From positions 1-64,000 of the forward strand of contig VBDR01000026.1 in the NCBI GenBank assembly GCA_005882135.1: a stretch of 64,000 nucleotides of DNA. The letters run 5' to 3'. The number at the start of each line of letters is the position of its first letter. Positions within the stretch are counted from its first letter, which is position 1. The notes under the pieces were generated by a model. It was not told the DNA's origin. It saw only the letters and a program-made list of their open reading frames with translations, and did no database searches. Shown here piece by piece: positions 55,158-63,850 of the stretch. This stretch comes from Chloroflexota bacterium. Its GTDB lineage: Bacteria > Chloroflexota > Dormibacteria > Dormibacterales > Dormibacteraceae. A program made the position numbers and the translations under genes.

Positions 55158-56851
55158 TCGGGCGCGTCCTGATCACCTTGCTCGTCGTCGTCGTGGCGCT
55201 GATCTCGTATCCCGGCGCGCTGCTGGTTTCGCTGGCGACTCGCCTCACCCCCGCCCCCAATGCACCGGCAGGTCGAGAGGGCGCCCTGCCGTGGCTGCAT
55301 GTCGCGCATCCAGCGGACGGGAGGCCATACATCGCCGACGATCAGGGGCGCATCGTGATGTTGCACGGCGCGATCCCGGCCGGGTTGATCGACTTCTGGA
55401 CCGGCCCCGATCAATCTCAGCCGAACGTGCCGCCGCTTTATCCAATCGATCCGACTGAGTACGACGGGGGCCAGTGTCCTGCGAACTCCTCGCTCAGCCG
55501 CTATCCACCTTTTTGCCGGGCGGACGTCGAGGCGATGGCGACGCTGGGGTTCAACTCGATCCGGCTTCCGATCTCGTGGAGCCTGCTCGAGCCCGCGCGC
55601 GGCCATTTCAGCCAGACCTACATCGCTCGAGTGGCCCAGGTGATCGAGTGGGCGAAGTCGGCGCAAATGTACGTGATCATCGACATGCACCAGAACGGTT
55701 ACTCGCGCTACGTGGGACCCGGCGACGACGTCAACCTCTCATATCTCAGCGGCGCTCCGCGATGGGCCACCATCACCGACGGTTTTCCATCCAGGGTCTT
55801 CTTGGGCCAGCGCGAGCTGAACCCCGCCGTCTTCGAAGCGGCGAGCAATTTCTGGTACGACCGCGCCGGCATTCAGGACGAGTACATCGCCGCAGTGGCT
55901 CTGATCGCGCAGCGCTTCAAGGACGAAAGCGTCGTCGCCGGCTACAGCATCTTCAATGAGCCGTGGCCGGGATGGAATCTACCCCCAGGCTTCGAGGACC
56001 TGCTCCTCTTTCCTTTTTACAGGCGCGTTATCGACGCCATCACCGGGGTTCGGGACGGCACGCCGTGCTGGTCCGGCTTCTTCATGCCGGCACCATGCGG
56101 TTATCGCGATCTCGGGGTCCGCGACCAGAGGCACCTGATCTTTCTCGATACAGGCCTGCTCCGGGAGGTGACCGATTTTCCGACCCACCTGGGCCTTCCG
56201 GTGAGCTCGTATCCGAATCTCGTCCTGGCTCTGCACACCTACACCCACGAGTACACGTTCGACAAGCTCGTGGGCCAGACACCGGACCAAGCGACATACC
56301 CCTGGGGCGGTTACGACCAGAGCTATGTTTTCGCCGACCGCGAGGCCAGGGCGATGGACGCGGCGTTGTTCGTGGCCGAGGTCGGCGCGCCACCGCAGTG
56401 GGACTACTTGATGACCGCGAACCAGCTGACCGAGCAAGACCGCCAGCGCATCGGCTTTGCGTTCTGGACGTGGAAGGAAAACGGAGGCAAAGACAGTTGG
56501 GGCATCTTCAATCCACCAGGCTCGCCGCCCGAATCGAGCGGATGCCTCAGAGCAGCGCGTGAGCGTCTGCTCGCACGGGTCTTCCCAAAGGCCAGTGGCG
56601 ACCGAAACCTCAGGTACAGCTACGACCCCGGGACCGGCGGTTTCGCGCTGGCAGCCACGGGTCAGACGGGTGCCCCGGCCACGATGGTCTACATCCCGCC
56701 CGAGGTGAGGGGTGAGGTATCGACAGGAGGCGGCGTCCACGGCTCAATCGCTACGAACACCGATGGAAGCCGGGTCGTAACCGCTCTACCAACGGGCGGT
56801 CCGTTCCGAGTTTCCGTGGCGCCGCAATCCCTCGCGCTTACGGGCTGCTAG
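55154..56851 (+). CDS. Glycoside hydrolase family 5, endoglycoceramidase-like
   Basis: 565 aa, N-terminal signal/anchor helix (VLITLLVVVVALISYPGAL), so exported. The GH5 barrel shows IVMLHGAIPAGLIDFW, NSIRLPISWSLLEP, the acid/base Glu in AGYSIFNEPWPGW, LHTYTHEY, and the nucleophile Glu in LFVAEVGAPP. A beta-sandwich-like C-terminal part follows. The layout resembles endoglycoceramidases, which cut glycan from glycosphingolipids; the real substrate here is unknown and could be a self or environmental glycolipid. Confidence 0.82.
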   Translation: MIGRVLITLLVVVVALISYPGALLVSLATRLTPAPNAPAGREGALPWLHVAHPADGRPYIADDQGRIVMLHGAIPAGLIDFWTGPDQSQPNVPPLYPIDPTEYDGGQCPANSSLSRYPPFCRADVEAMATLGFNSIRLPISWSLLEPARGHFSQTYIARVAQVIEWAKSAQMYVIIDMHQNGYSRYVGPGDDVNLSYLSGAPRWATITDGFPSRVFLGQRELNPAVFEAASNFWYDRAGIQDEYIAAVALIAQRFKDESVVAGYSIFNEPWPGWNLPPGFEDLLLFPFYRRVIDAITGVRDGTPCWSGFFMPAPCGYRDLGVRDQRHLIFLDTGLLREVTDFPTHLGLPVSSYPNLVLALHTYTHEYTFDKLVGQTPDQATYPWGGYDQSYVFADREARAMDAALFVAEVGAPPQWDYLMTANQLTEQDRQRIGFAFWTWKENGGKDSWGIFNPPGSPPESSGCLRAARERLLARVFPKASGDRNLRYSYDPGTGGFALAATGQTGAPATMVYIPPEVRGEVSTGGGVHGSIATNTDGSRVVTALPTGGPFRVSVAPQSLALTGC

Positions 56852-56996
56852 CAGTCGCAGGCGCTCTCGCTTCTCGAAGATCGCCCGCCAACTTTCCCTG
56901 GCCGGGCTTGGGAACCCCGTACAGACAGGCCGCGTACTTCTCACAGGCAGGTCACAGGGGACGAAAGTACCGTTTCCTCGACAGCCCGGCATGGGC

Positions 56997-57002
56997 TAAT
57001 CT
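56997..57002 (+). promoter_or_regulatory. -10 hexamer of the ftsEX fusion
   Basis: TAATCT, 11 nt before GTG 57014. The rest of the 162-nt gap upstream shows no gene. Confidence 0.4.
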
Positions 57003-57013
57003 GGGCCTGAAGG

Positions 57014-58924
57014 GTGGGAAGCCGACCAGTGACAACTGGCCGCGATGGCACGTCCAGGAACGGCACCGACGTTAAGGGCGCGAACACGCGGCAAAAGAAC
57101 GGGGCGGTCAGGCGCCGCCCGGGGACCAACGGCGAGGTCGCGGTCGAGCCGGCGGTCAGACTCGTCGACGTCTCCAAATCGTTCGGTCGCCAGGCCGTTT
57201 TCAAGGGCGTCAACTTCAGCGTTGCCCCCGGTGAGCTGGTAGAGGTAACGGGCCCAAGCGGTGCCGGCAAGACGACACTTCTTCGCCTCGTTCACGGCCA
57301 GCTGAGGCCGAACGCGGGCGAGCTCTGGGTGCGCGGACGTGGACTCCACAGGCGGTGGCGCCGCGGCCTGGGCAACCACCGCCGCGACGTGGCGTTCGTG
57401 TTCCAGGAGCAGCGGCTGCTGCCCCGGCTCAACGCCTTCGAGAACATCGTCCTCGCGCTCCAGGTGCGCGATCCTCAGATGCCCAACCGCGCGATCAGGC
57501 GGCGAGCCATGGAGGCACTGGAATCGGTGAAGCTCGCACATCGCCGGCGTGCATATCCGCACCAGCTGTCCGCCGGCGAGCGGCAGCGGGTCGCGATCGC
57601 CCGGGCCCTGGCGACCAGGCCTCGGGTGCTGCTCGCCGACGAACCGCTGGCGTCGCTGGACGCCGAGAACGCGGCGATGGTCGCCCACCTGCTCGAAGAG
57701 GCGGCCGCCAACGGAACCACCGTGATCGTCGCCACGCACCGGCACACCTTCGCGGCGAGCCGCATCCTTCGCCTCCCCAGCGCCCGAGTGATGACGAACG
57801 GAGCCCGGCGCGCGGCGCTCACTGGCAATGGGAACGGCCACGCCCTTCCCGCCTCCAACGGGCATCCCAACGGGGACGGCAACGGCAGCGCTGCCGGCAA
57901 CGGAAACGGAAACGGCCATGTCAACGGCGCCGCGGCGCGGCCTGCCTGGTGGCGGATCGTCATCCCCGCCCGCGTCAGGCAGCGCCGCGCGGCCAGGCCG
58001 CCGCGCCTTCCTCTTTGGCGCCGCGCTGCGGCCTTGACCGCGAACAGCTATCGCCTCGTCGCGCTCAACGGACTCCGGAGCTGGAGCAGGGATGCCAGGC
58101 TGACGATGCCGGTGACCGGCACGATCGCGTTGCTGCTCATGCTCTGCGGCACGCTGGCGCTCATCGGCATCGGAGTCGAAGCCGCCGTCGCCGACCAGGC
58201 CGGCCAGGCGTCGGTTGTACGCGTCTACCTGGCCCCGGACGCGACGTCTGACGCCGTGGCCGCGCTCAAGGCAAGGCTGATGGCCGACCGCAGGGTCGCC
58301 TCGGTGACGGACGTCAGTCCCGAGCAAGCGCTCGCCGAGGCCAGCAAGCGACCCGGGCTTGACAGCCTCGCCAGCCTCAGCGCGACCAACCCCTTTCCCG
58401 CAAGCCTCGACGTGAGGGTCCGTGTCGTGACCCAGGTCGCCGCCGTCGCGAACTCATTGCGAGGCGACGCCGCCGTCGATCCCTCCTATCCGACTTCTTA
58501 TGACCCGGATACCTACTCGCGCCTGCGCCGCTTCGCGCTGGTGGCAGGTTCAGTCGCCGGCGGCATCTTGCTCCTGCTCGCGGTCGTCGCCTACGCCGTG
58601 ATCGCCAACTCCATGCGCGGAATCGCCGCATCGCGCCGCCAGGAGGTCGCCATCACGCGCCTGCTCGGTGCGAGGGGTTGGATGCTGCGAGGACCGTTCG
58701 TGGTCGAGGGACTGACCACCGGTGCGATCGCTGGCGCGCTCGCCGCGGCGGTTGTCGCGGGCGCCTATCTACTTGCTGTCAGCTTCGAGTCCGCCATCTA
58801 TGTCCAGGTGTTTCCCGGCGTCGATGCGACCGCGGTGCGGTATGTCCTGGCGGCCGTGATCACCACCGGGCTGGTGCTCGGCGCGGCGACGGCGATGTTT
58901 GGTTTTCGCAAGGCGCGCGCTTGA
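57014..58924 (+). CDS. ftsEX: FtsE-FtsX single-chain fusion
   Basis: 636 aa. Residues about 48-270 form FtsE: Walker A TGPSGAGKTTLLRLV, FVFQEQRLLP, signature LSAGERQRVAIARALA, Walker B VLLADEPLASLD, switch ATHRH. An Asn/Gly-rich linker follows (about 270-310, GNGNGHALPASNGHPNGDGN and on). Residues about 345-636 form FtsX: first helix, an external loop with VVRVYLAPDATSDAVAALK, then three helices with NSMRGIAASRRQEVAITRLLGA. Normally these are two proteins; no stop or restart is seen between them. It overlaps the M23 hydrolase by 4 nt, its expected partner. Confidence 0.9.
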   Translation: MGSRPVTTGRDGTSRNGTDVKGANTRQKNGAVRRRPGTNGEVAVEPAVRLVDVSKSFGRQAVFKGVNFSVAPGELVEVTGPSGAGKTTLLRLVHGQLRPNAGELWVRGRGLHRRWRRGLGNHRRDVAFVFQEQRLLPRLNAFENIVLALQVRDPQMPNRAIRRRAMEALESVKLAHRRRAYPHQLSAGERQRVAIARALATRPRVLLADEPLASLDAENAAMVAHLLEEAAANGTTVIVATHRHTFAASRILRLPSARVMTNGARRAALTGNGNGHALPASNGHPNGDGNGSAAGNGNGNGHVNGAAARPAWWRIVIPARVRQRRAARPPRLPLWRRAAALTANSYRLVALNGLRSWSRDARLTMPVTGTIALLLMLCGTLALIGIGVEAAVADQAGQASVVRVYLAPDATSDAVAALKARLMADRRVASVTDVSPEQALAEASKRPGLDSLASLSATNPFPASLDVRVRVVTQVAAVANSLRGDAAVDPSYPTSYDPDTYSRLRRFALVAGSVAGGILLLLAVVAYAVIANSMRGIAASRRQEVAITRLLGARGWMLRGPFVVEGLTTGAIAGALAAAVVAGAYLLAVSFESAIYVQVFPGVDATAVRYVLAAVITTGLVLGAATAMFGFRKARA

Positions 58925-60231
58925 GACGGGCGCTCGGCGCCGCGGTCCTGGTCGGGGCGGTGCTGGGGCTCCAGGTCAGCGCCGCCACAGCCACCGACAC
59001 GACCACGTGCCCCACACCGACCGCCGCATCCGACGCGCGTGTCACCTGCAGCAGCCCACCTGTCGATCCCAATCAGGCCGCCTACGACCAGCTGAAGACT
59101 CGCCTGGGCGGGGACATGGCCAAGGCTCTGGCCGCGGAGCATAGGCTGACCGCCACCCTCAACCAGTTCGCGGCCACCGAGGAGCTGCTCACGACCGAGG
59201 TCACGCAGGAGGAGGCGGTGATCGCCGACCTCGAAGAGAAGATCGCGAAACTTGACCTTCAAATCGCTGACACCCAGGCGCGCATCGAGGTCGAAAAGCA
59301 GCAGCTGGCGACGATGTCACGTGCGATCTACCGCCAGCCGGATTCGTTCTGGCTGCTGATCGCGCGGAGCGGCAACCTCCACGAAGCGCTGCTCGCAACC
59401 GCGGACGCGGTGGTTGCCGGTCAGCGCGCCCACGCCCTGCAGACGCGGTTGGAGGCGGACCTGGCCAAGCTGCAGGCGGATCGCCAGGCGCGACAGAACG
59501 ACCTCGACCGCGAGAGCGCGACGCTCGATCTTTTGAATGCAAATCTGAGCTCGCTCGAGGAGGTGATGAGCCGGCAGACCGACGTCAACGGCCAGTTGGC
59601 CGACCTGCTGGTGCAGATGCAGAGTGCAAAGAATCACCTCCAGAACCAGCCGCCCGACGTGACAATCACCCTGGCGCAGCTGCTCGAGTCTCAAGAGCAG
59701 GACCTGATCCTGCGTTCGTATCAGACCGCCTGGACCCAGGCCCAGGTCGGCACCGGCCTCGCGCTCGTCAACCACGAGTTGCCTGTCGGCAAGACCATTT
59801 CTGGTCTGGCCCTGTCGTGGCCGATGACTCAATTCGCGATCACGCAGCCATTTGGTCCGACGACGATCACCCTCGAGCCTCCCTTCGGGCCCTACAGGCA
59901 TTTCCATACCGGGGTCGACATCGCAGCTGCGCTCGGGACCCCTGTGATGGCGGCCGCGGATGGCGTCGTGGTGGCGGTGGGCCACACCACCGTCGGCTAT
60001 GGCGTCTACGTCGTCATCGCTCATGGCGGTGGCATCGCCACTCTGTACGGTCACCTGCTGCAGACAAACGCCACGGTTGGCGATCGCGTCGTGCGCGGCC
60101 AGGTGATCGGGCTCGAAGGTTCGACGGGCCTCTCGACTGGACCGCACGTGCACTTCGAGCTGCGGGTGAACGACGAGGTCATCGACCCCATGCCCTACCT
60201 GCCGGTCCCGGGGACGAACTGGTCCGGGTAA
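58921..60231 (+). CDS. Coiled-coil M23 peptidase, FtsEX-linked murein hydrolase
   Basis: 436 aa, EnvC-like layout: signal peptide, a long coiled coil (about residues 55-280, rich in Leu/Ala/Glu, e.g. VIADLEEKIAKLDLQIADTQ), then a LytM domain. Unlike degenerate EnvC, the zinc ligands are present: HTGVD (HxxxD) and GPHVHFELR (HxH), so it should cut peptidoglycan itself. TTG 58921 overlaps the FtsX stop (TTGA). Presumably activated by the FtsEX ATPase cycle. Confidence 0.92.
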   Translation: MRRALGAAVLVGAVLGLQVSAATATDTTTCPTPTAASDARVTCSSPPVDPNQAAYDQLKTRLGGDMAKALAAEHRLTATLNQFAATEELLTTEVTQEEAVIADLEEKIAKLDLQIADTQARIEVEKQQLATMSRAIYRQPDSFWLLIARSGNLHEALLATADAVVAGQRAHALQTRLEADLAKLQADRQARQNDLDRESATLDLLNANLSSLEEVMSRQTDVNGQLADLLVQMQSAKNHLQNQPPDVTITLAQLLESQEQDLILRSYQTAWTQAQVGTGLALVNHELPVGKTISGLALSWPMTQFAITQPFGPTTITLEPPFGPYRHFHTGVDIAAALGTPVMAAADGVVVAVGHTTVGYGVYVVIAHGGGIATLYGHLLQTNATVGDRVVRGQVIGLEGSTGLSTGPHVHFELRVNDEVIDPMPYLPVPGTNWSG

Positions 60232-60243
60232 GAGCTGCCGGTT

Positions 60244-60319
60244 TGGTGCCCCCGGAGGGAATCGAACCCCCGACCTTGACGTTAGGACCGTCCTGCTCTA
60301 TCCCCTGAGCTACGGGGGC
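60244..60319 (-). tRNA. tRNA-Arg (anticodon CCU)
   Basis: Cloverleaf on the minus strand: acceptor GCCCCCG / CGGGGGC, D-arm GCTC-AGGGGATA-GAGC, anticodon loop GTCCTAA (anticodon CCT, reads AGG), T-arm GGGGG-TTCGATT-CCCTC, discriminator A and an encoded CCA (60246-60244). The outermost anticodon-stem pair is a G-A mismatch. Confidence 0.9.
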
Positions 60320-60431
60320 GCGCCCAAACAGCGTACGAATTTTGATTTATGCGCCCTGCGCGCGCCCGGCGCCCCTGAGCTACGGGGGCGCGCCCAAACA
60401 GCGTACGAATTTTGATTTATGCGCCCTGCGC
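60302..60431. repeat. 60-bp direct repeat carrying the tRNA-Arg 5' end
   Basis: Bases 60302-60361 and 60372-60431 are identical, offset by 70 bp. The first copy includes the first 18 nt of tRNA-Arg and its promoter; the second copy is therefore a promoter with a truncated tRNA 5' fragment. Confidence 0.95.
60330..60335 (-). promoter_or_regulatory. -10 hexamer of tRNA-Arg
   Basis: TACGCT, 10 nt before the tRNA 5' end. An identical copy lies 70 bp upstream in the duplicated segment. Confidence 0.4.
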
Positions 60432-60582
60432 CTCGCGCACCTGATTCCGCACGCTTTGCGCAGAGCGCGCCCTTACCGGGTTCGGATTGCGCACGTTTTG
60501 CACCGGCCGTGCGCTCAGGCTCTCAGCCAGTTCTAAGCCGGCTCCCAGGTCCGGTTCAGTGGCAGCGCTCACTCTTTTCGAC

Positions 60583-60900
60583 ATGGAAAGCACACCACAA
60601 CCTGACTCCAGGATGCGTGCCCGGGATGCCGCCCTCCGGATGCTCAACCGTCTGACCGCGGGGACCGCGGTCGCAGCTTTCGCCGGCCTTGGGTTGTTCA
60701 GCGCGATCAGCGCCGCCACGATCCCCGGCACATCTTCGTCATCGACTTCCTCGACGAGCGACCAAACGTCATCGTCATCCTCTTCATCGACCTCGTCGAC
60801 CTCGTCGAGCACATCGAGCTCCTCGAGCGGCCTCCAGTCCTCGACCGGCGTCAGCTCCTCGTCCGGCACCGGAATGGTCGTTTCGGGCGCGTCGCACTGA
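60583..60900 (+). CDS. Small Ser/Thr-rich membrane-anchored protein
   Basis: 105 aa from ATG 60583 (MESTPQPDSRM). One hydrophobic segment (LTAGTAVAAFAGLGLFSAIS) is followed by an outward tail of about 55 residues made almost only of Ser, Thr and Gly, ending VVSGASH. The tail looks like a flexible, possibly modified spacer. It is first in a string with a ferric-reductase-like protein, NuoF-like protein, ferredoxin and ApbE. The terminal SGAS loosely recalls the SGA(T/S) flavinylation motif used by ApbE. Function unknown. Confidence 0.7.
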   Translation: MESTPQPDSRMRARDAALRMLNRLTAGTAVAAFAGLGLFSAISAATIPGTSSSSTSSTSDQTSSSSSSSTSSTSSSTSSSSSGLQSSTGVSSSSGTGMVVSGASH

Positions 60901-60902
60901 CG

Positions 60903-61490
60903 GTGTCCGACTCCCTCCTCTGGTACACGACGCGCGGCGCGGGCGCCGTCACCCTCATCCTGCTGAGCTGCGTCGTGGTGCTCGGGATCCTTTCCGCGCT
61001 GCGCGTGCGGAGCGCCAACTGGCCCAGGTTCCTCTCCACGGGACTGCACCGCAACCTAGCGCTGATGACGCTGGTGTTCCTCAGCCTCCACATCGTGACC
61101 GCGGTCGTCGACCCGTTCACACACCTCGGCTGGGCGGCGGCGCTGATTCCGTTCTCCTCGTATTACCGGACCCTATGGCTGGGCCTGGGCGTCATCTCGT
61201 TCGAGCTGCTGCTGGCGATCGTCATCACCAGCCTGGTGCGCGGGTTCCTTGGCCACCGCGCCTGGCGGGCGATCCATTGGCTGACGTACGCGGCATGGCC
61301 GGTCGGTGCCCTCCATGGCCTCGGCACCGGTACCGATAGCTGGTCGGCGTGGATGCTCGCCATCACCGGCGCCTGCATCGCCGGTGTCGCCGTGGCAGCT
61401 GTGATGAGGCTCACAGCGGACTCGGCTGACCAGCTCGCCTCCGAGCGGGCGACGTTCCGCGCGGCCGTGGACCGCCGCGAGGTCAGGTGA
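60903..61490 (+). CDS. Ferric-reductase-like transmembrane protein
   Basis: 195 aa with about five to six helices. Histidines typical of haem b coordination in the FRD/NOX/MsrQ group: STGLHRNLALMTLVFLSLHIV and HRAWRAIHWLTYAAWPVGALHGLG. No flavin or NAD domain is fused; those functions are encoded by the next genes. GTG 60903, 2 nt after the Ser-rich gene; it overlaps the next gene by 4 nt. Confidence 0.82.
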   Translation: MSDSLLWYTTRGAGAVTLILLSCVVVLGILSALRVRSANWPRFLSTGLHRNLALMTLVFLSLHIVTAVVDPFTHLGWAAALIPFSSYYRTLWLGLGVISFELLLAIVITSLVRGFLGHRAWRAIHWLTYAAWPVGALHGLGTGTDSWSAWMLAITGACIAGVAVAAVMRLTADSADQLASERATFRAAVDRREVR

Positions 61491-62659
61491 TGCGACTGCT
61501 CGAGGGACCAGAGGTCGGCGCGGGCGCGGAGTCGTACGCGGATCATGTGCGCCGCCTGGGAGGGGTCCCGGATCTCGGTCCTGGCCTCATCGGTACCCTG
61601 CAGCGGTCCGGCCTGGCCGGCCGCGGCGGCGCCGCCTTCCCCACCGCGGTGAAGTGGCAAGCCGTGGCGGAGCGCTCGCGCGGCCAGGCGGTGGTCGTCG
61701 TCAACGGCGCCGAAGGTGAGCCGCGGAGCCAGAAGGATCGCCTCCTCATGAGCGCGCGCCCGCACCTGGTCCTCGATGGGGCTTTCATCGCGGCACGAGT
61801 GCTCCGGGCCCGTCGGGTGATCGTCTACATCGGCGAGCGCCATCAATCCGCGCGCGCGGCGATGCTGCGGGCGGTGGCGGAGCGGCCCGACCCGGAGCGC
61901 GGCCTGGTGACCTTCTCGGCCGCTCCCGCACGCTACGTGGCGGGCGCTGAGGCGGCTGCAATCCACTTCTTGAACGAGGGCGTGGCGACCCCGACCACCG
62001 TTCCGCCCTATCCCTTCGAACGAGGCGTGGGCGGTGCGCCGACGCTCGTCCAGAACGTCGAGACCCTCGCGCACGTGGCCTCGCTCGCCAGGCCAGGCGG
62101 CGCCGCGAGCACCTTGCTGCTGACTCTCGCCGGCGGCGTGGCAACGGCCGGGGTGCTCGAAGTCGAGGCAGGCGTGACGATCGGCGAGGCGATGAGGCGG
62201 GCCGGCGGTGTGACCGAGTCGCCGCGCGCCGTGCTGGTGGGCGGCTACTTCGGATCGTGGGTCGAACCCGAGCGGGCCTGGCTGCTGGCGATCGACCATG
62301 AATCGCTGCGCCGGCACGGGCTTGGGCTGGGATGCGGCGTGATCGGCCTGCTCCCGGCGAGCCGCTGCCCGGTTTGCGAGACGGCCGGGATCATGCGCTA
62401 CCTGGCGAGCGAGAGCTCCGCGCAATGTGGCCCATGCTTCTTCGGGCTTCGCGCGCTGGCGGACGCGTGCACGCGGATCTCGGAAGGCAGCTCGGACGGC
62501 CACGACCTACAACGTCTCCAGCGCTGGGCCGCGGAAGTCGCCGGCCGGGGATCTTGCCGCCACCCTGACGGTGCGGTCATGTTCCTGGCGTCTTCGCTGG
62601 ACGTTTTTGCTCGAGAGTTCGCGCATCACACCGCGCACAACCTGCGGCGGTCCGCATGA
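61487..62659 (+). CDS. NuoF-like NADH/FMN iron-sulfur protein
   Basis: 390 aa homologue of the complex I 51-kDa subunit. FMN/NADH region SGLAGRGGAAFPTAVKWQ and NGAEGEPRSQKDRLLM, VQNVETLAHVASLA, an SLBB-like segment (LEVEAGVTIGEAMRRAGG), and C-terminal cluster cysteines SSAQCGPCFFGLRAL with a distant Cys in GRGSCRHPDGA. Two further cysteines (CPVCE) lie before them. It probably feeds electrons from NAD(P)H to the ferredoxin and membrane protein of this operon; it is not in a nuo operon. Confidence 0.87.
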   Translation: MMRLLEGPEVGAGAESYADHVRRLGGVPDLGPGLIGTLQRSGLAGRGGAAFPTAVKWQAVAERSRGQAVVVVNGAEGEPRSQKDRLLMSARPHLVLDGAFIAARVLRARRVIVYIGERHQSARAAMLRAVAERPDPERGLVTFSAAPARYVAGAEAAAIHFLNEGVATPTTVPPYPFERGVGGAPTLVQNVETLAHVASLARPGGAASTLLLTLAGGVATAGVLEVEAGVTIGEAMRRAGGVTESPRAVLVGGYFGSWVEPERAWLLAIDHESLRRHGLGLGCGVIGLLPASRCPVCETAGIMRYLASESSAQCGPCFFGLRALADACTRISEGSSDGHDLQRLQRWAAEVAGRGSCRHPDGAVMFLASSLDVFAREFAHHTAHNLRRSA

Positions 62660-62874
62660 GCACGGAGCTCAAGCTGGTGGTCGATCGCATCAAGTGCGAC
62701 GGACGCGGTCTCTGCGCCGAGCTGCTGCCGGAGCTGATCCGTCTTGACGACTGGGGCTACCCGATCCTTGCGCCGGGCCCGATCCCCGAACACCTCCGTG
62801 CCCTGGCCCAGCGTGCGGTCGAAGACTGTCCGGTGCTCGCGATCGCGCTGCGCCGAGCCGAGCGCAAGCAATGA
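62656..62874 (+). CDS. Ferredoxin, probable [3Fe-4S] type
   Basis: 72 aa. Three cysteines, in IKCDGRGLCAELLPE and EDCPVLAI; the missing central cysteine (Gly-Arg here) is typical of single [3Fe-4S] ferredoxins of actinobacteria. It overlaps both neighbours by 4 nt, so it should be an electron carrier of the same module. Confidence 0.87.
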   Translation: MSTELKLVVDRIKCDGRGLCAELLPELIRLDDWGYPILAPGPIPEHLRALAQRAVEDCPVLAIALRRAERKQ

Positions 62875-63824
62875 CGGCGACTGTCCTCGGCATCGCCGAC
62901 GATCGCGCGCTCGGCAGCGCCCTGCGCCTCATCGTCACCCGACCGCACTCACTGGCTGCGGCGAAGGCGGCGGTGGACGACGTCACCGCGGCCATGGACG
63001 CGGCGGCCAGCCGTTTTCGCGAGCACAGCGAGCTGAGCCGGCTCAACGCCAGGCCAGACCGAGTCACGATCGTCAGCCCGCTGCTGGCGCAGGCGATCGG
63101 GGCCGCTTTGAGGGGCGCCGAGCTGACGCACGGCGCGGTGGATCCAACCGTCGGCCACGCGATCCGGCTGGCCGGCTACGACACCGACTTCGCCTCCGTC
63201 CCGCAGCAGGGGGAACCTCTGCAACTGGTCGCTCAACCGGTCCCCGGCTGGAGGGCAATCCGATTCAGCCCCGCGACGCGGACGGTGCTCGTTCCGCGCG
63301 GGGTCGAGCTCGATCTCGGCGCGACCGCCAAGGCGTTGGCGGCGGACCTGGCCGCGGCCGCCGCGTGGAGAGCGGCTGGCGGCGGGGTGCTCGTCAGCCT
63401 GGCCGGAGATATCTCCGTCGCGGGCGAAGCGCCGGCCGGAGGCTGGTTGATCCAGACCGGCGAGGACAGCGCCGTCCCCCTCGCGGACGGGGAGGAGACC
63501 ATCAGCATCACGTCGGGCGGCGTCGCCACCTCCGGCACCACGGTCCGCCGCTGGAGCCGCGGGGGCGTCGTCCTGCATCACATCATCGATCCCGCGTCCG
63601 GCCTACCCGCCAAAAGCTGCTGGCGGACCGCCACCGTCGCCGCTGCAAGCTGCGTCGACGCGAACATCGCATCGACCGCCGCCATCGTCATGGGCGAGAA
63701 CGCCGCGGCCTGGCTCGAGATGAACCACCTGGCGGCGCGCCTCGTGCACCGCGCCGGCACCGTTGAGCGTACGGCCGGCTGGCCTCAACCAGAAAAATCG
63801 AAGCTGATCCCCACTATTCTCTGA
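62871..63824 (+). CDS. apbE: FAD:protein FMN transferase (ApbE)
   Basis: 317 aa. Transfers FMN from FAD to Thr/Ser of target proteins outside the cytoplasm. Family features: SRFREHSELSRLNA, GAVDPTVGHAI, VELDLGATAKALAAD, GVLVSLAGDISVAG and the HHIIDPASGLPA block. No clear signal peptide is visible, unlike many ApbE proteins, though an uncleaved start cannot be excluded. Its presence implies a flavinylated partner; none with a canonical FMN-binding domain lies in the window. Confidence 0.92.
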   Translation: MTATVLGIADDRALGSALRLIVTRPHSLAAAKAAVDDVTAAMDAAASRFREHSELSRLNARPDRVTIVSPLLAQAIGAALRGAELTHGAVDPTVGHAIRLAGYDTDFASVPQQGEPLQLVAQPVPGWRAIRFSPATRTVLVPRGVELDLGATAKALAADLAAAAAWRAAGGGVLVSLAGDISVAGEAPAGGWLIQTGEDSAVPLADGEETISITSGGVATSGTTVRRWSRGGVVLHHIIDPASGLPAKSCWRTATVAAASCVDANIASTAAIVMGENAAAWLEMNHLAARLVHRAGTVERTAGWPQPEKSKLIPTIL

Positions 63825-63850
63825 GCAATTCCCCAGGAAATCCGATCAGC

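Noticed and set aside
60372-60389. Second tRNA gene
   Set aside because: Only the first 18 nt of tRNA-Arg are repeated; no D, anticodon or T arms follow.
60302-60431. Attachment site of a mobile element at tRNA-Arg
   Set aside because: The duplicated part is the 5' end and promoter, not the 3' end usually used, and no integrase or cargo lies between the copies. Kept only as a possibility.
61163-62503. Minus-strand open frame of 446 codons over the NuoF-like gene
   Set aside because: Shadow of a gene with conserved cluster cysteines; no domain.
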